DNA of 64,000 bases from Chlorogloeopsis sp038404745 (GTDB lineage Bacteria > Cyanobacteriota > Cyanobacteriia > Cyanobacteriales > Nostocaceae). Below the pieces are notes generated by a model. That model worked only from the letters and a program-made list of their open reading frames with translations. It ran no database searches and was not told where the DNA came from. Both the position numbers and the translations under genes were made by a program. Below are positions 63,684 through 64,000 of the stretch, in pieces; position 1 is the first letter of the stretch, and every line of letters starts with the position of its first letter. The stretch spans positions 124,001 through 188,000 of the forward strand of contig NZ_JAYKTT020000024.1 of the NCBI RefSeq assembly GCF_038404745.2. Reading direction: 5' to 3'.

Positions 63684-64000
63684 ATGAAAACGCAGCCATT
63701 GTTTCAAACCTTAACCCAGCAATTATCTTACTGGAGGCGACGTTACAAAGTTCTAAACCGTTTGTATATATCGAAATCACCTGTGAAAGGTAGACATCGA
63801 ACCCAAAAAGCGGCAATCTACAAGGCGGCTGTTAGTTGTACCAATGGCAAACGCTCTCCCATTGTTTTTGCGATCGCAGTATTGTCCCTTACGGGTGTCA
63901 TGGGACAAAAATTATATAATCAGCCCCAGTTAAAAATTGATACAGTTGCTCCAGAGACAATTAGAGCACCTCATACTACTCAAATTGAAGATAAGAAAAA
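63684..64000 (+). CDS. N-terminus of a 7TM-HD (PgpH-like) phosphohydrolase, cut by the window end
   Basis: The ATG at 63684 opens a frame that runs to the window edge without a stop. The first 60 residues are basic (YWRRRYKVLNRLYISKS), then a hydrophobic segment SPIVFAIAVLSLTGVMGQ and the exported motif KLYNQPQLKIDTVAPETIRA. This matches the N-terminus of cyanobacterial HDIG-domain 7TM phosphohydrolases, where a helix precedes the extracellular 7TMR-HDED domain. If complete, the protein would hydrolyse cyclic di-AMP. The catalytic HD domain is outside the window, so the call rests on the N-terminus and memory of the family. Confidence 0.7.
   Translation, partial: MKTQPLFQTLTQQLSYWRRRYKVLNRLYISKSPVKGRHRTQKAAIYKAAVSCTNGKRSPIVFAIAVLSLTGVMGQKLYNQPQLKIDTVAPETIRAPHTTQIEDKK

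Overview
The window is chromosomal DNA of a filamentous cyanobacterium, most likely of the order Nostocales. The palindrome GCGATCGC (HIP1) recurs throughout. There are photosystem I genes (ycf3, psaX), a cyanobacterial NDH-1 gene (ndhB), a small glycine-rich RRM protein, giant Ser/Thr-His kinases, and several heptad tandem and miniature repeats of the kind typical of Nostocales. No tRNA, rRNA, CRISPR array or intact transposase gene was recognised. The genus cannot be fixed from this sequence alone.

Layout. 1-6.1 kb: the C-terminal part of an MgtE Mg2+ channel, a membrane-anchored dimethylformamidase-like protein, a short-chain dehydrogenase and a PGM1-like ATP-grasp ligase. 6.3-19.6 kb: ordinary chromosomal genes, including a zinc-ribbon Ser/Thr kinase, an M20 amidohydrolase, a hemerythrin, DUF2993 and DUF2231 proteins, a decayed DUF2809 gene, DUF167, two glutathione-transferase-type proteins, an SRAP protein, ycf3, gatC and a CapA-like protein. 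19.6-28.8 kb: the most distinctive region. A divergent two-gene operon of unknown function faces five small double-glycine-leader peptide genes, three of them near-identical tandem paralogues. These are followed by a HlyD-type adaptor, a C39-peptidase ABC exporter and an AraC regulator. 28.8-33.6 kb: tandem repeats, an aldo/keto reductase with an altered catalytic tetrad, a STAND (NB-ARC) ATPase with a duplicated N-terminal helical domain, and a 1.7 kb gene-free stretch with two MITE-like repeats. 33.6-45.1 kb: LarE, a histidine phosphatase, an RND efflux pair, a hybrid histidine kinase, a branched-chain amino-acid permease, psaX (44 codons) and lipA. 45.3-52.8 kb: a response regulator, a giant Ser/Thr kinase-ATPase-histidine kinase and a heme-oxygenase-like diiron protein. 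54-64 kb: ndhB, an RNA-binding protein, a small GHxH protein, topA, a 46-residue ORF overlapping aroQ, an ADP-ribosylglycohydrolase-like pseudoenzyme, and the start of a 7TM-HD phosphohydrolase.

The main candidate system is at 21.7-27.6 kb: a peptide-export island. C39 ABC exporters cut leaders after a GG motif and work with HlyD adaptors, and all five small ORFs carry such leaders. No maturation enzyme gene is adjacent, so the peptides may be exported unmodified. The units of the tandem array each contain a 10-bp stem, 21-nt loop hairpin whose stem has compensatory base changes between copies, which suggests a selected RNA element. A third hairpin leads into a broken fourth unit, showing recent gain and loss in the array.
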